The notes below the pieces were generated by a model. That model ran no database searches. It saw nothing but the letters and a program-made list of their open reading frames with translations, and was not told where the DNA came from. The position numbers were made by a program, and so were the translations under genes. Shown one piece after another: positions 39,567 to 49,001 of a DNA stretch of 64,000 nucleotides. Each line of letters starts with the position of its first letter. The stretch's first letter is position 1. This stretch comes from Stenotrophomonas terrae (GTDB taxonomy: Bacteria > Pseudomonadota > Gammaproteobacteria > Xanthomonadales > Xanthomonadaceae): contig NZ_LDJJ01000044.1 in assembly GCF_001431465.1 (NCBI RefSeq), positions 1 through 64,000 on the forward strand. Reading direction: 5' to 3'.

Positions 39567-39680
39567 CATCTGAAAACGCAGCAAGCCCCATCTCCCTACC
39601 CCCACGGGGAGCACTCATGTGACCGTCAAGGCATCTCCGCATGCCGTGGCGTTCGTATTCCCAACGCCTGGAGAATTCCG

Positions 39681-39998
39681 ATGAATGCTTCCGTCGATCC
39701 CCGTGTAGAGCGGATCGCCTCCAACCCGAAGTACCAACGGTTGCGCAGCACGCGCAACAAGCTGGGTTGGTTCCTGACCATCCTGATGCTGCTGGGGTAC
39801 TACGGCTATATCGGCCTGATCGCCTTCGACAAGGCCTTCCTGGCCACCCCGATCGGTGCCGGCAAGATCACCACCGTCGGCATCCCGATCGCGTTGGGCT
39901 TGATGGTGTTCACCATCCTGATCACCGGCTTCTACGTGCGCCGTGCCAATAGGGAATTCGACAAGTTGACCGAAGAGATCGTGGAGGAAGCACAATGA
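39681..39998 (+). CDS. DUF485 inner-membrane protein (YjcH-like)
   Basis: The 105-residue protein has two transmembrane helices (about 30-52 and 64-86; [20 protein letters not shown], then a segment beginning [19 protein letters not shown]) flanked by charged ends. It matches the DUF485/YjcH family that almost always precedes actP. Its function is not known; an accessory role for the acetate symporter is usually assumed. Start ATG 39681 has GGAG about 8 nt upstream, and the stop overlaps the actP start (ATGA). Confidence 0.93.
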   Translation: MNASVDPRVERIASNPKYQRLRSTRNKLGWFLTILMLLGYYGYIGLIAFDKAFLATPIGAGKITTVGIPIALGLMVFTILITGFYVRRANREFDKLTEEIVEEAQ

Positions 39999-41716
39999 AC
40001 CACTCCCTCCTGCGAACCGGCGCCTTGCTCGGTCTGCTGATCGCCAGCGGTGCGGCCATGGCCGCCGGTGGCGACATCGGCCAGACCGTGCGCCAGCCTA
40101 CCAACTGGACCGCGATCATCATGTTCGCGACCTTCGTGCTGTTCACCCTTGGCATCACCAAGTGGGCCGCTGGCCGCACCAAATCCGCGTCCGATTTCTA
40201 CACTGCCGGTGGCGGCATCACCGGTTTCCAGAATGGTTTGGCCATCGCCGGTGACTACATGTCGGCGGCTTCGTTCCTGGGCATCACCGCTGCGGTGATG
40301 ACCAATGGTTACGACGGCCTGATCTATGCGCTGGGCTTCCTGGTGGGTTGGCCGATCCTGACCTTCCTGATGGCGGAGCGGCTGCGCAACCTTGGCCGCT
40401 TCACCTTTGCCGACGTTGCCGGCTACCGCTTCCAGGCCAAGCCAATCCGCATGTTTGCCGCCTCCGGTACGCTGGTGGTGGTGCTGTTCTACCTGATCGC
40501 ACAGATGGTTGGTGCCGGTGCCTTGATCAAGCTGCTGTTCGGCCTGGACTACTGGATCGCAGTGGCGCTGGTCGGCGTGTTGATGATGGTCTACGTGCTG
40601 TTCGGCGGCATGACCGCAACCACCTGGGTGCAGATCATCAAGGCCTGCCTGTTGCTGTCCGGCGTGACCTTCATGGCCGTGATGGTGATGTGGCACTTCA
40701 ACTTCAGTTTCGAGGCGCTGTTCACCGAGGCGGTGCGGGTCAAGACCCAGATCGCGGCCAACGGCGGCAAGAATGCGGAGGAAGCGGCCAGTACCGGGTT
40801 GGCGATAATGGGGCCCGGTGGCTTCGTCAAGGATCCGATTTCGGCAATCTCGTTCGGCATGGCGCTGATGTTTGGTACCGCCGGCCTGCCGCACATCCTG
40901 ATGCGCTTCTTCACCGTTCCCGATGCCAAGCAGGCGCGCAAGTCGGTGCTGTGGGCAACCACCTGGATCGGCTACTTCTACATCCTGATCTTCATCATCG
41001 GCTTCGGTGCGATCGCACTGGTGCTGACCAACCCGGAGTATGCGGACCCGGTCACCGGCACCATCCAGGGCGGCCCGAACATGGCAGCGGTGCTGGTCGG
41101 CAAGGCCGTCGGCGGCAACCTGTTCATGGGCTTCATCTCGGCCGTGGCCTTCGCCACCATCCTGGCCGTGGTCGCAGGCCTGACGCTGTCCGGTGCATCG
41201 GCGGTGTCGCATGACCTGTATGCCACGGTGTTCAAGAAGGGCAACCCGGAGCCGGGCTCAGAGCTGCGTGTATCGCGCATCACCACCTTGGCGCTGGGCG
41301 TGATCGCGGTGCTGCTTGGCATCGTGTTCGAGAAGCAGAACGTGGCCTTCATGGTGTCGCTGGCCTTCGCCATCGCCGCATCGGCCAACTTCCCGGTACT
41401 GATCCTGTCGCTGCTGTGGAAGGACTGCACCACCCGTGGTGCGGTGATTGGTGGCTCGCTGGGTCTGGCCTCGTCGCTGATCCTGACCCTGCTGTCGCCG
41501 TCGGTATGGGTGGACACGCTGGGCAATGCGGCCGGCAGTGCACCGTTCCCGTACACCAGCCCGGCGCTGTTCTCGATGACGATTGCCTTCGTCAGCATCT
41601 GGTTCTTCTCGATCACCGACAAGAGCAAGAACGCGCAGGCCGAGCGTGCGGCCTACCCGGCACAGGAAGTGCGTGCCGAGACCGGAATTGGTGCGAGCAA
41701 GGCTTCATCGCACTAA
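39995..41716 (+). CDS. actP: Cation/acetate symporter ActP
   Basis: The 573-residue sodium:solute symporter imports acetate with a cation. A cleavable-looking N-terminal segment ([20 protein letters not shown]) precedes about 13 transmembrane helices. SSS family signatures are visible: [20 protein letters not shown] near the N-terminus, [16 protein letters not shown], and [20 protein letters not shown]. Length is close to the E. coli protein (549). It is coupled to the DUF485 gene by ATGA and followed by a terminator. Together with acs and the CrbSR-like pair it forms an acetate uptake and activation module. Confidence 0.94.
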   Translation: MNHSLLRTGALLGLLIASGAAMAAGGDIGQTVRQPTNWTAIIMFATFVLFTLGITKWAAGRTKSASDFYTAGGGITGFQNGLAIAGDYMSAASFLGITAAVMTNGYDGLIYALGFLVGWPILTFLMAERLRNLGRFTFADVAGYRFQAKPIRMFAASGTLVVVLFYLIAQMVGAGALIKLLFGLDYWIAVALVGVLMMVYVLFGGMTATTWVQIIKACLLLSGVTFMAVMVMWHFNFSFEALFTEAVRVKTQIAANGGKNAEEAASTGLAIMGPGGFVKDPISAISFGMALMFGTAGLPHILMRFFTVPDAKQARKSVLWATTWIGYFYILIFIIGFGAIALVLTNPEYADPVTGTIQGGPNMAAVLVGKAVGGNLFMGFISAVAFATILAVVAGLTLSGASAVSHDLYATVFKKGNPEPGSELRVSRITTLALGVIAVLLGIVFEKQNVAFMVSLAFAIAASANFPVLILSLLWKDCTTRGAVIGGSLGLASSLILTLLSPSVWVDTLGNAAGSAPFPYTSPALFSMTIAFVSIWFFSITDKSKNAQAERAAYPAQEVRAETGIGASKASSH

Positions 41717-41735
41717 GCATTGGTAACGTTTGAAA

Positions 41736-41768
41736 CAACGGCCGGCCTTGCGCCGGCCGTTGTCGTTT
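41736..41768 (+). terminator. Terminator of DUF485-actP
   Basis: CAACGGCCGGC pairs with GCCGGCCGTTG around CTTGC, followed by TCGTTT, 19 bp after the actP stop. Confidence 0.82.
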
Positions 41769-41891
41769 GCGCGGCTGGTATGGGGGTTTTCCCTGATGCG
41801 GGGCGGGAAGGCTGCTTCCTAAGATGCGGGAGAGGGGAGTACCGCATTGTCAGGTCAGCAGTTCCACTTCCAGCTTTCAGCGAGGAACCGT

Positions 41892-44612
41892 ATGCCGTGC
41901 CGCATCGCCAGAACCACCTTGTCCACGGGCATCGCCCTGATCATCGCCGGCAGCCTGCCCAGCGCCTTCGCCCAATCGGCCACGGCCAAGGCGGATGAAG
42001 CCACCGACAAGGTGGTGGATATCGGCAGCGTCAATGTCACCGCATCCGGCTCACGCATCGATCGGCCCGGCTTCAACGCGCCGACACCGACGGTGAAGGT
42101 CACCCCGGAGGATCTGCAGCTTTCCACCCATACCAATATCGCCGCCGCGCTCAACGACCTGCCGCAGTTCCGTGGCACGGTGTCGCCGCAGACACACACC
42201 ACCGGCGTGGACGCGGCGCGTGCGCCGGTCGACCTGCGCGGGCTGGGCACCAGCCGCACCCTGGTGCTGCTGGATGGCCGACGTTTTTCCAGTGACAACG
42301 ACCTGGCCAGCATTCCCTCCATCCTGATCAGCGGCGTGGATGTGGTTACCGGCGGCGCATCGGCGGCCTGGGGCTCGGGCGCGGTCGCCGGTGTGGTCAA
42401 CGTGCAGTTGGACAGCCAGCTGGTGGGCACCAAGATCGATGTGCAGGGTGGCGTGTCCTCGCGCTCGGACAACCAGAAGCAATACATCTCGGCCGCCACC
42501 GGCTTCGAGATCGCGCAGGGCCGTGGCCATGTGGTGATCGGTGGCGAGGCGCTGAACAACGACGGCATTCTGCCCAAGACGTCGCGCCCCTGGCTGGGCC
42601 GCACCGCGCAGCTGTCCAACGGCGACGGCACCTATACGATGAAAGGTGACGTGGGCTACGGCAATGCCGCCATCGGTGGTTTGATCACCACCGGCGTGTT
42701 GGCCGGGCAGGCTTTCAATCCCGATGGCAGCTTGCGTGCGTTTCCGGGCTATACCGGCGCGTCGCTGATCCAGGGCGGCGAAAGCCCCAGCAATGACGAC
42801 ATCAGCTCACTGATGACGCCGCAGCGCCGTTACAACCTACTGGGTCGGCTGTCGTGGAACCTCACCGACAACACCAGCCTGACCATGGATGTGCGCCACT
42901 CGCGTAGTTGGAACCGATTCCCGTGGTTCGGCGACCACAACCGTGGCACCGGCCTGAAGATCGGCGTGGACAATGCCTTCCTGCCGACTGCCGTACGCGA
43001 TGCGTTGGTGGCTGCCGGTGAGACCAGCTTTGGGCTTGGCCGCTTCAACAGCGACTTCGCCTTTCCCGATATTGATTACGACCGCCGCACCACCCAGTTC
43101 ACCGTGGCGCTGGATGGTGTGGTTGGCGACAACTGGCGCTGGAGTGGCTATTACAGCCACGGCGACAACCAGTCCGATCTGGCAGCGCCGGGCTTCCTGC
43201 TGACCAGCAACTACCGCGACGCGGTGGATGCGGTGATCGATCCGGCCACCGGCAAGGCGGTCTGCCGGGTAACGTTGACCAATCCCAACTCCGGCTGCGT
43301 GCCGATCAACCTGATCGGCCATGGCGCGCCTTCCGCCGAGGCGGCGGCCTATGTCACCGGCACGCCCAAACGCATGACCAATACCAAGCTCGACGCGGCC
43401 GGGCTGGACCTGCGCGGCGAGCCGTTCTCGCTGCCGGCCGGCGAAGTCTCGGTGGCCGTGGGCCTGGAGGCGCGCAAGGAGCAGATCGAGCAGAAGGTGG
43501 GCGCGCAGGATCTGAGCAAGTCCTTCAGCACCTGGAGCTCCTCGCCGATGGCCGGCAGCTTCCAGGTCCGCGAAGCCTTCGCCGAAGTCGCCGCGCCGCT
43601 GCTGCGTGACCTGCCGGTACTGCGCGACCTGCAGGTCAACGCGGCCGCACGCTTCAGCGACTACAACAGCTCCGGCGCGATCTGGTCTTGGAAGTACGGC
43701 ATGACCAATGAGTTCTTCGATGGCTTCCGTGGCCGCTTCACCCGCTCGCGTGATATCCGCTCGGCCAACCTGTCGGAGATGTACACCACCAGCACCACCG
43801 GCTGGTCGACCATCAGCGATCCGTTGACCGGCACCTCGATCAGCGCGTTGGTGATCGGCGGCGGCAACCCGCTGCTGGATCCGGAAAAGGCCGACACGCT
43901 CACCGCCGGCTTCACCTGGGCGCCTGCCAGTGTGCCGGGCCTGATCATGTCGGTGGATTACTTCGATATCGAGATCAAGGATGTGATCACCCAGGTGTCG
44001 GCGCAGGAAACCGTGCTGCGCTGCATTGCCGGCAACCAGGCCATGTGCGGGCGCATCCAGCGTGATGGCAATGGCGAGATCGAGCGGATCAATTCCAACT
44101 ACGTCAACCTGGCCGAATACCGCACCAACGGCGTTGACCTGGACCTGCTCTACAACCTGCCGGCGGCCAAATTGTTCCCGGCCATGTCGGGCAATTTCCA
44201 TACCCGGGTGCTGGCCACCTGGACCGACAGCCTCAGCACCTACGATGGCAAGAACACTTTCGAATACGTGACCTCGCAGGGCCTGACCGGCGGCTCCGGT
44301 GTACCACGCTGGCGGGCGAACGCCACCTTCGGCTGGCGCGGTGACCGCTATGCTGCACAGGCGCGGGCGCGCTACATCTCGCCTGGCGTCTACAACAACC
44401 AGCTGGTTCTGACCAACGGCAACATCCCGTCCTATGTGTACTGGGATGTGGGTGGCAAGGCGCGCTTCGGGTTGTCGGGTGACAACGAGGTGGAGATCTA
44501 CGCCGACATCAGCAACCTGTTCGACAAGAAGTCACCGCTGGGTGCGGTGGGCTCGCCTTATTACGATGTGGTTGGCCGCTACTTCACGCTGGGCGCGCGG
44601 ATGCGCTTCTAG
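41892..44612 (+). CDS. TonB-dependent outer-membrane receptor
   Basis: The 906-residue protein has a signal peptide (ending near AFA-QSA). A TonB-box-like segment VDIGSVNVTASGSRI is followed by a plug domain (about 60-180, with DLRGLGTSRTLVLLDGRR and GASAAWGSGAVAGVVNV) and a 22-strand barrel ending YFTLGARMRF. Start ATG 41892 is preceded by GAGGA 5 nt upstream; an upstream in-frame TTG at 41847 is less likely. No N-terminal signalling extension is present. The plug type resembles receptors common in Xanthomonadales and Caulobacterales for sugars or peptides, but the ligand cannot be read. It is a monocistronic gene. Confidence 0.9.
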   Translation: MPCRIARTTLSTGIALIIAGSLPSAFAQSATAKADEATDKVVDIGSVNVTASGSRIDRPGFNAPTPTVKVTPEDLQLSTHTNIAAALNDLPQFRGTVSPQTHTTGVDAARAPVDLRGLGTSRTLVLLDGRRFSSDNDLASIPSILISGVDVVTGGASAAWGSGAVAGVVNVQLDSQLVGTKIDVQGGVSSRSDNQKQYISAATGFEIAQGRGHVVIGGEALNNDGILPKTSRPWLGRTAQLSNGDGTYTMKGDVGYGNAAIGGLITTGVLAGQAFNPDGSLRAFPGYTGASLIQGGESPSNDDISSLMTPQRRYNLLGRLSWNLTDNTSLTMDVRHSRSWNRFPWFGDHNRGTGLKIGVDNAFLPTAVRDALVAAGETSFGLGRFNSDFAFPDIDYDRRTTQFTVALDGVVGDNWRWSGYYSHGDNQSDLAAPGFLLTSNYRDAVDAVIDPATGKAVCRVTLTNPNSGCVPINLIGHGAPSAEAAAYVTGTPKRMTNTKLDAAGLDLRGEPFSLPAGEVSVAVGLEARKEQIEQKVGAQDLSKSFSTWSSSPMAGSFQVREAFAEVAAPLLRDLPVLRDLQVNAAARFSDYNSSGAIWSWKYGMTNEFFDGFRGRFTRSRDIRSANLSEMYTTSTTGWSTISDPLTGTSISALVIGGGNPLLDPEKADTLTAGFTWAPASVPGLIMSVDYFDIEIKDVITQVSAQETVLRCIAGNQAMCGRIQRDGNGEIERINSNYVNLAEYRTNGVDLDLLYNLPAAKLFPAMSGNFHTRVLATWTDSLSTYDGKNTFEYVTSQGLTGGSGVPRWRANATFGWRGDRYAAQARARYISPGVYNNQLVLTNGNIPSYVYWDVGGKARFGLSGDNEVEIYADISNLFDKKSPLGAVGSPYYDVVGRYFTLGARMRF

Positions 44613-44645
44613 GGATGAACCGATTGGCAGGAAGGTTCGGCATAA

Positions 44646-44747
44646 CCGTAGCCCGGGTAAGTGCAGCGCACCCGGGATGAGGGATCTATTGGTCTTTCAG
44701 GCCGTCCGCCAACAGCCCCGGGTGCGCTGCGCTTACCCGGGCTACGG
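44646..44747. repeat. Inverted repeat GTAGCCCGGGTAAG...CTTACCCGGGCTAC
   Basis: An arm at 44646-44676 (CCGTAGCCCGGGTAAGTGCA onward) matches in inverse the arm at 44717-44747 with few mismatches, enclosing 40 bp. This is a third intergenic palindrome family. It may terminate the TonB receptor gene. The rest of the 254-bp gap shows nothing clear. Confidence 0.8.
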
Positions 44748-44866
44748 GCAGAACGGGCATTGCGCCAAGGGCCCGAATTTCTGGATGAAGCATCATGCAG
44801 ATCAGTAGGAATAGTAGCTGCCGGCCCGATGTGGACGGTGGCGTTTCGCTTGCAGAGGATTCCAAC

Positions 44867-45898
44867 ATGTACCAGCAACACCGTCATCGTTCCCCATCGC
44901 GTCCGCGCCTGCGCGCGCTGTTTGCCGCGCCGTTGCTGGCCTGCATGCTGCTGCCGGCGATGGCTGCCAGCAAGCCTGCATCGAGCCAAGGCCTGCAGAC
45001 CGAGGCGCAACGGCTGGCGGCGCTGCTACCCGGCCAGCTGGGCGCAGCCATCGTGCATCTGGAAAGTGGCCGCAGCGTCTATCTCGATGCGGACCGGCCG
45101 TTCCCGATGGCCAGCACGATGAAGGTGCCGGTGGCCGTGCATATCCTCAAACTGGTGGACGAGGGCAAGCTCAGCCTGCAGCAGCAGGTCACGCTCGACG
45201 CCGATGATGTCTACCCGGAAATGGGCGGGCCGATGGACCTGCACCTGAGTGCGGGTTCGGCCATCACCGTGCGCGATCTGCTGCACATGATGATCACCGT
45301 CAGCGACAACAACGCCACCGATATCCTGATCCGTCTTGGCGGCGGCACCACTGCGGTGAACGCGCGCATGCAGGCCTTGGGTATCACGGGCATGCGCGTG
45401 GACCGCTACATCTGGGAACTATTGGCCAATTACCGTGGCAACAGCGGCTCACAGGCGAACCCGCTGGGACCGGCCGCCTATGCCGAGCTGTCGCGCAGCG
45501 AGCGCAGTGAAGAACTGCGGCGTGGTCACACCAATGCCTGGAACGAAGATCCGCGTGACACCAGCAGTGCGCTTGCGATGACCACCCTGTTGCAGAAGGT
45601 ATGGCGTGGCGAAGTGCTGCAGCCGGCTTCGACCAGGTTGCTGCAGGACATCATGCTCGACACCCGCACCGGCACTGCACGCCTGCGCGGCATGCTGCCG
45701 AAGGAAACGCCGGTCGCGCACAAGACAGGCACGGTGGGTGATGTAATCAACGACGTGGGTGTGATCACCCTGCCGGGCGGGCATGGCCATGCCATCGTCA
45801 GCGTGTTCGTGCAGTCACGTGCCAGCAACGAGGAACGTGATGCGGCGATCGCACAGCTGGCCCGCGCCGCGCACGACTATTTTCTGTTCGTGCCCTGA
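44867..45898 (+). CDS. Class A beta-lactamase-like serine hydrolase with altered omega loop
   Basis: The 343-residue protein has a signal peptide (about 1-34, ending PAMAAS). Class A core motifs are present: Ser83 in STMK, SDN at 146-148, and KTG at 286-288. The omega loop differs: after VDR (178-180) comes YIWELLANY, so the usual catalytic Glu166 position appears to be Ile182, with Glu184 two residues on. About 30 extra residues separate this from the DPRDTSSALAM segment. It is not the Stenotrophomonas L2 enzyme. ATG 44867 has AGAGGA upstream. It may be a weak beta-lactamase, a penicillin-binding hydrolase or an unrelated esterase. It converges with a LuxR-type regulator with a 22-bp gap. 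Confidence 0.85.
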   Translation: MYQQHRHRSPSRPRLRALFAAPLLACMLLPAMAASKPASSQGLQTEAQRLAALLPGQLGAAIVHLESGRSVYLDADRPFPMASTMKVPVAVHILKLVDEGKLSLQQQVTLDADDVYPEMGGPMDLHLSAGSAITVRDLLHMMITVSDNNATDILIRLGGGTTAVNARMQALGITGMRVDRYIWELLANYRGNSGSQANPLGPAAYAELSRSERSEELRRGHTNAWNEDPRDTSSALAMTTLLQKVWRGEVLQPASTRLLQDIMLDTRTGTARLRGMLPKETPVAHKTGTVGDVINDVGVITLPGGHGHAIVSVFVQSRASNEERDAAIAQLARAAHDYFLFVP

Positions 45899-45920
45899 TC
45901 GCGCTGGGGTAGGCGTCTGC

Positions 45921-47015
45921 TCAGCCGCTGGTGCTGAGCAGGCGCACCAGCTGCGCGCGATGGCCGACGTCGAGCTTGCGGTAGATGGTGCTGATCTGGC
46001 TTTCGATGGTCTTGCGCGAACGCCGCAGGTGGTTGGCAATTTCGTCATTGCGCATGCCGTCCAGCACCAGCTCGGCTACGCGGGTTTCGGTAGGCGAGAG
46101 CTTGCACCACATCGGCCGCGGCAATACCGGAACGGCAGCGATGGGTGGCGGGATCGGCATCAAGCGCAGCAGGAACATCGGGTATAAGCCATCAGCCTGC
46201 AGCCGGCCCTGCAGGCTGATCTGCAGTTGTGTGCCGGGCAGTTGCAGCTCGTCCATCAACACATCGCCATCGACAGGCTGGCTGGCTTGAGGCAACCAGG
46301 CGCGCAGGGCTGCGACCACCGTATCGGGAAAGCCAACAGGCCTGCTGCCACCACCCAGCCAGTCGGCACACAGCCGCTGCGCCGCGGGTGACAGGCTGAT
46401 CAGATGCAACTCATGGTCGAGGATGATGTCGGCCTGGCTTTGGCGATCAAGCAGGGCCTGGTAGATGGTGCGTCGTTCGTGCTGCAGCGAGCGCACCCGT
46501 TGCAGGCCTGCAGCCATCAGCGGGTGCAGTTCGTCGAGGAATTGCTGGTGTGCGCCGGTGATCTGTTCCTGTCCCGCGTGCATGCGGATGCTCAGCACCG
46601 CTTCCAGGCCTTCATCGCGCCAGAACGCCATGTGGATGAACTCGTTCCAGCCCGGTGCCGGATTCTGTGCACGCAGCCGTTGCCGCGCCTGCGCATCGTC
46701 CGAGGCCACCTGCGACAGCGTGTACCAGTCGATGCGTGGATTGCGCTGCAGATACGGGGCGGCAACGTCGAGACTGCGCAGTGGCCGCGCGCCACTGGCG
46801 GCGCTGCTGCCGAGGTAGTGCAGGCTGCGCTGTGGTTGATAGGCGCCGGTGATGTCGTACATCAGGGTGCAGGAGTGACAGGGCAGGTACTGGTTGAGCA
46901 GGTCCACGCAGGCCCGCCACAGCGCATGCAGGTCCAGCGCCCGCAGCAGGTCCCGCTTGGCCTGCACGGGGCAGGCATCGGGGTTCACTGCGATGTCATG
47001 TTCACGTCCCACCAT
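45921..47015 (-). CDS. LuxR-type helix-turn-helix transcriptional regulator
   Basis: The 364-residue protein has a C-terminal LuxR domain (about 308-362, LSPTETRVAELVLDGMRNDE and the recognition segment RSRKTIESQISTIYRKL). A long N-terminal region of about 300 residues has no receiver motifs; it resembles a GAF/PAS-like sensory region, including a stretch DRQSQADIILDHELHLISLS typical of a PAS fold. Ligand and targets are unknown. It is convergent with the beta-lactamase-like gene, not divergent, so regulation of that gene cannot be inferred from position. Start ATG 47015 has a weak, distant GAGGG. Confidence 0.82.
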   Translation of the reverse strand: MVGREHDIAVNPDACPVQAKRDLLRALDLHALWRACVDLLNQYLPCHSCTLMYDITGAYQPQRSLHYLGSSAASGARPLRSLDVAAPYLQRNPRIDWYTLSQVASDDAQARQRLRAQNPAPGWNEFIHMAFWRDEGLEAVLSIRMHAGQEQITGAHQQFLDELHPLMAAGLQRVRSLQHERRTIYQALLDRQSQADIILDHELHLISLSPAAQRLCADWLGGGSRPVGFPDTVVAALRAWLPQASQPVDGDVLMDELQLPGTQLQISLQGRLQADGLYPMFLLRLMPIPPPIAAVPVLPRPMWCKLSPTETRVAELVLDGMRNDEIANHLRRSRKTIESQISTIYRKLDVGHRAQLVRLLSTSG

Positions 47016-47212
47016 GGTGCGGCATGCCCTCGAAATGGATCGCAGCGCCCCTGTCTGCTGCGGTCGCGATGCAGATCTGCCGCGTCATGACGGCAGAAGC
47101 TGCACGAACTCTTCTAGCACTCATCGTGCGCGGGCGGCAAGCCGAGTCGCGGCTTCTGCGCGCTTGACGCTGGGATTGGCATTGCTCGACGGATCAGTTG
47201 CCTGCGAAGAGC

Positions 47213-47416
47213 ACCCGTCCCCCAACCCTCCCGGCCCGAAGGCACAGCTTTCGGTCGTTCATCAGGCCGCGCGCCAGTGGCGCGCAAGCAGGCCTTCTTC
47301 ACCCCCTTGCCTGCGGCAAAGGGAGGGGGCAAAAGCGGCGCGCACGGGGGGCTGACAGGTCACGCGCTTCGCTCCCTCCCTTGCGCAACGCGCAGGCGAG
47401 GGTTGGGGAGGGGTAG
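47213..47416. repeat. Copy 2 of the dispersed ~125-bp repeat, plus a CCCTCCC palindromic element
   Basis: From about 47213 to 47335 the sequence closely repeats the block at 33346-33466. A second element (about 47372-47416) carries CTCCCTTGCGCAACGCGCAG and ends GGTTGGGGAGGGG, like the cassettes near 29.4 kb. The remainder of the 514-bp gap (47016-47212 and 47417-47529) shows no gene. Confidence 0.82.
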
Positions 47417-47529
47417 CTCCGCCGTCTTTGCTCCCGACTTTGCGCAGCACATCACGCCCGCCTCGCAAACAATCCTTCACTCATCAACACACACAGGTTT
47501 ACAGTGGCCGCTGATCTTGGGGAGGCACC

Positions 47530-48945
47530 ATGGATCCACAGACCGATGGTTCAAACGCGCTGCAGCAGCGCCTGACGCAACTGCGTGACGCCTGGCAGCA
47601 ACACAAACCGGACTACACGCAGCGCCGCGATGACCTGCGTCGCCTGCGTGCGGCGTTCAAGGCGCGCATCCCGGCGATGACCGAGGCCATCGCTGCAGAC
47701 TTCGGGCACCGTTCCAAACACGAATCGGTGATCGCCGATGGCATGACCGTCACCGGTGAGATCGACCATCTGCTCTCGCATCTGCGTGGCTGGATGCGGC
47801 CGGAGCGGATTGGCGTGGGCTGGCGCTTCTGGCCGGCACGGGCGCAGGTGCGGCCGCTGCCGGTGGGTGTGGTCGGGGTGATTTCACCCTGGAACTACCC
47901 GGTCAATCTGGCCCTGGTGCCGCTGGCCACCGCGATTGCCGCCGGCAACCATGTGATGCTCAAGCCTTCGGAACATACGCCGAACAGTTCGGCCTTCCTG
48001 CAATCGCTGTTGGCGGAGGTGTTTCCCGCTGATCGCGTGGCGGTGGTGCAGGGTGACGCCGGCGTGGCCTCCGTGTTCTCGGGCTTGCCGTTCGACCATC
48101 TGGTGTTTACCGGTTCCACCGCGATCGGTCGCAAGGTGATGGCCGCTGCCGCACAGCACCTGACTCCGTTGACGCTGGAACTGGGCGGCAAGTCGCCGGC
48201 CTTGATTGCCGCCGACTATCCGCTGGAGGGCGCTGCGGCGCGGCTGGCCACCGGCAAATGGTTCAACGCCGGGCAGACCTGCATCGCGCCGGACTATGTG
48301 CTGATCGACGAGGGCCGGATAGATGCGCTGGTTGCCGCGCTGCGTACACAGGTGCAGCAGCGTTATGGCGACTTCAGCGATGCGGGCGATTACAGCCGCA
48401 TCATCAACGAGGGCCAATACCAGCGCCTGCAGGGCTATGTGGACGATGCGCGCGCGCGTGGCCTGCAGGTGCTGCCCTTGGCCGACATCGATGTGGAGCG
48501 CTCGCGGCGCGAGCGCCTGTTCCCGCCGACCTTGATCCTGCAGCCGGGTGATGACGCCACGGTGATGCAGGACGAGATCTTCGGGCCGATCCTGCCGATC
48601 CGCAGCTATCGCTCGCTGGATGAGGCCATCGCCACCATCAATGGCCGTGACCGCCCGCTGGCCTTGTATCCCTTCAGCCATGACAAGGCGACGGTGGAGA
48701 AGATCGTCGGGCAGACGCTTGCCGGTGGCGTCACCGTCAATGACACCTTGCTGCACTTTGCGATCAACGGCCTGCCGTTTGGTGGCATTGGTGCCAGCGG
48801 CATGGGCGCGTATCACGGCAAGGCCGGGTTTGATGCGATGAGCAAGCGTTTGCCGGTGCTATGGCAGACGCGGCGCGCGGGTAGCGACCTGCTGCGTCCG
48901 CCGTATTCCAAGGTTGCGCGCTTCATCGAGATGATTTCGCGCTGA
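47530..48945 (+). CDS. Aldehyde dehydrogenase, coniferyl-aldehyde-dehydrogenase type
   Basis: The 471-residue NAD(P)-dependent aldehyde dehydrogenase lacks the extra N- and C-terminal segments of class 1/2 enzymes and resembles class 3 and CalB-type enzymes. Motifs seen are ISPWNYPVNLAL, FTGSTAIGRKV (194-204), general base Glu217 in LELGGKSP, and catalytic Cys251 in GQTCIAPDY. GPILPIRSY and the C-terminal FGGIGASGMGAYHGKAGFD block support the group. Start ATG 47530 has an excellent GGGGAGG at 8 nt. No lignin or phenylpropanoid genes are adjacent, so coniferyl aldehyde is only a family-based guess; fatty aldehydes are possible. Confidence 0.9.
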   Translation: MDPQTDGSNALQQRLTQLRDAWQQHKPDYTQRRDDLRRLRAAFKARIPAMTEAIAADFGHRSKHESVIADGMTVTGEIDHLLSHLRGWMRPERIGVGWRFWPARAQVRPLPVGVVGVISPWNYPVNLALVPLATAIAAGNHVMLKPSEHTPNSSAFLQSLLAEVFPADRVAVVQGDAGVASVFSGLPFDHLVFTGSTAIGRKVMAAAAQHLTPLTLELGGKSPALIAADYPLEGAAARLATGKWFNAGQTCIAPDYVLIDEGRIDALVAALRTQVQQRYGDFSDAGDYSRIINEGQYQRLQGYVDDARARGLQVLPLADIDVERSRRERLFPPTLILQPGDDATVMQDEIFGPILPIRSYRSLDEAIATINGRDRPLALYPFSHDKATVEKIVGQTLAGGVTVNDTLLHFAINGLPFGGIGASGMGAYHGKAGFDAMSKRLPVLWQTRRAGSDLLRPPYSKVARFIEMISR

Positions 48946-49001
48946 AGTCTGTATTCGGATGTTGCAGTTGTATTCCGGTCAATTGCAGAGGAGGAATGAT
49001 T

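Noticed and set aside
44867-45898. Identification as the L2 beta-lactamase of Stenotrophomonas
   Set aside because: The omega-loop sequence and length differ from L2, and no AmpR-type LysR gene is divergent from it; the neighbouring regulator is LuxR-type and convergent.
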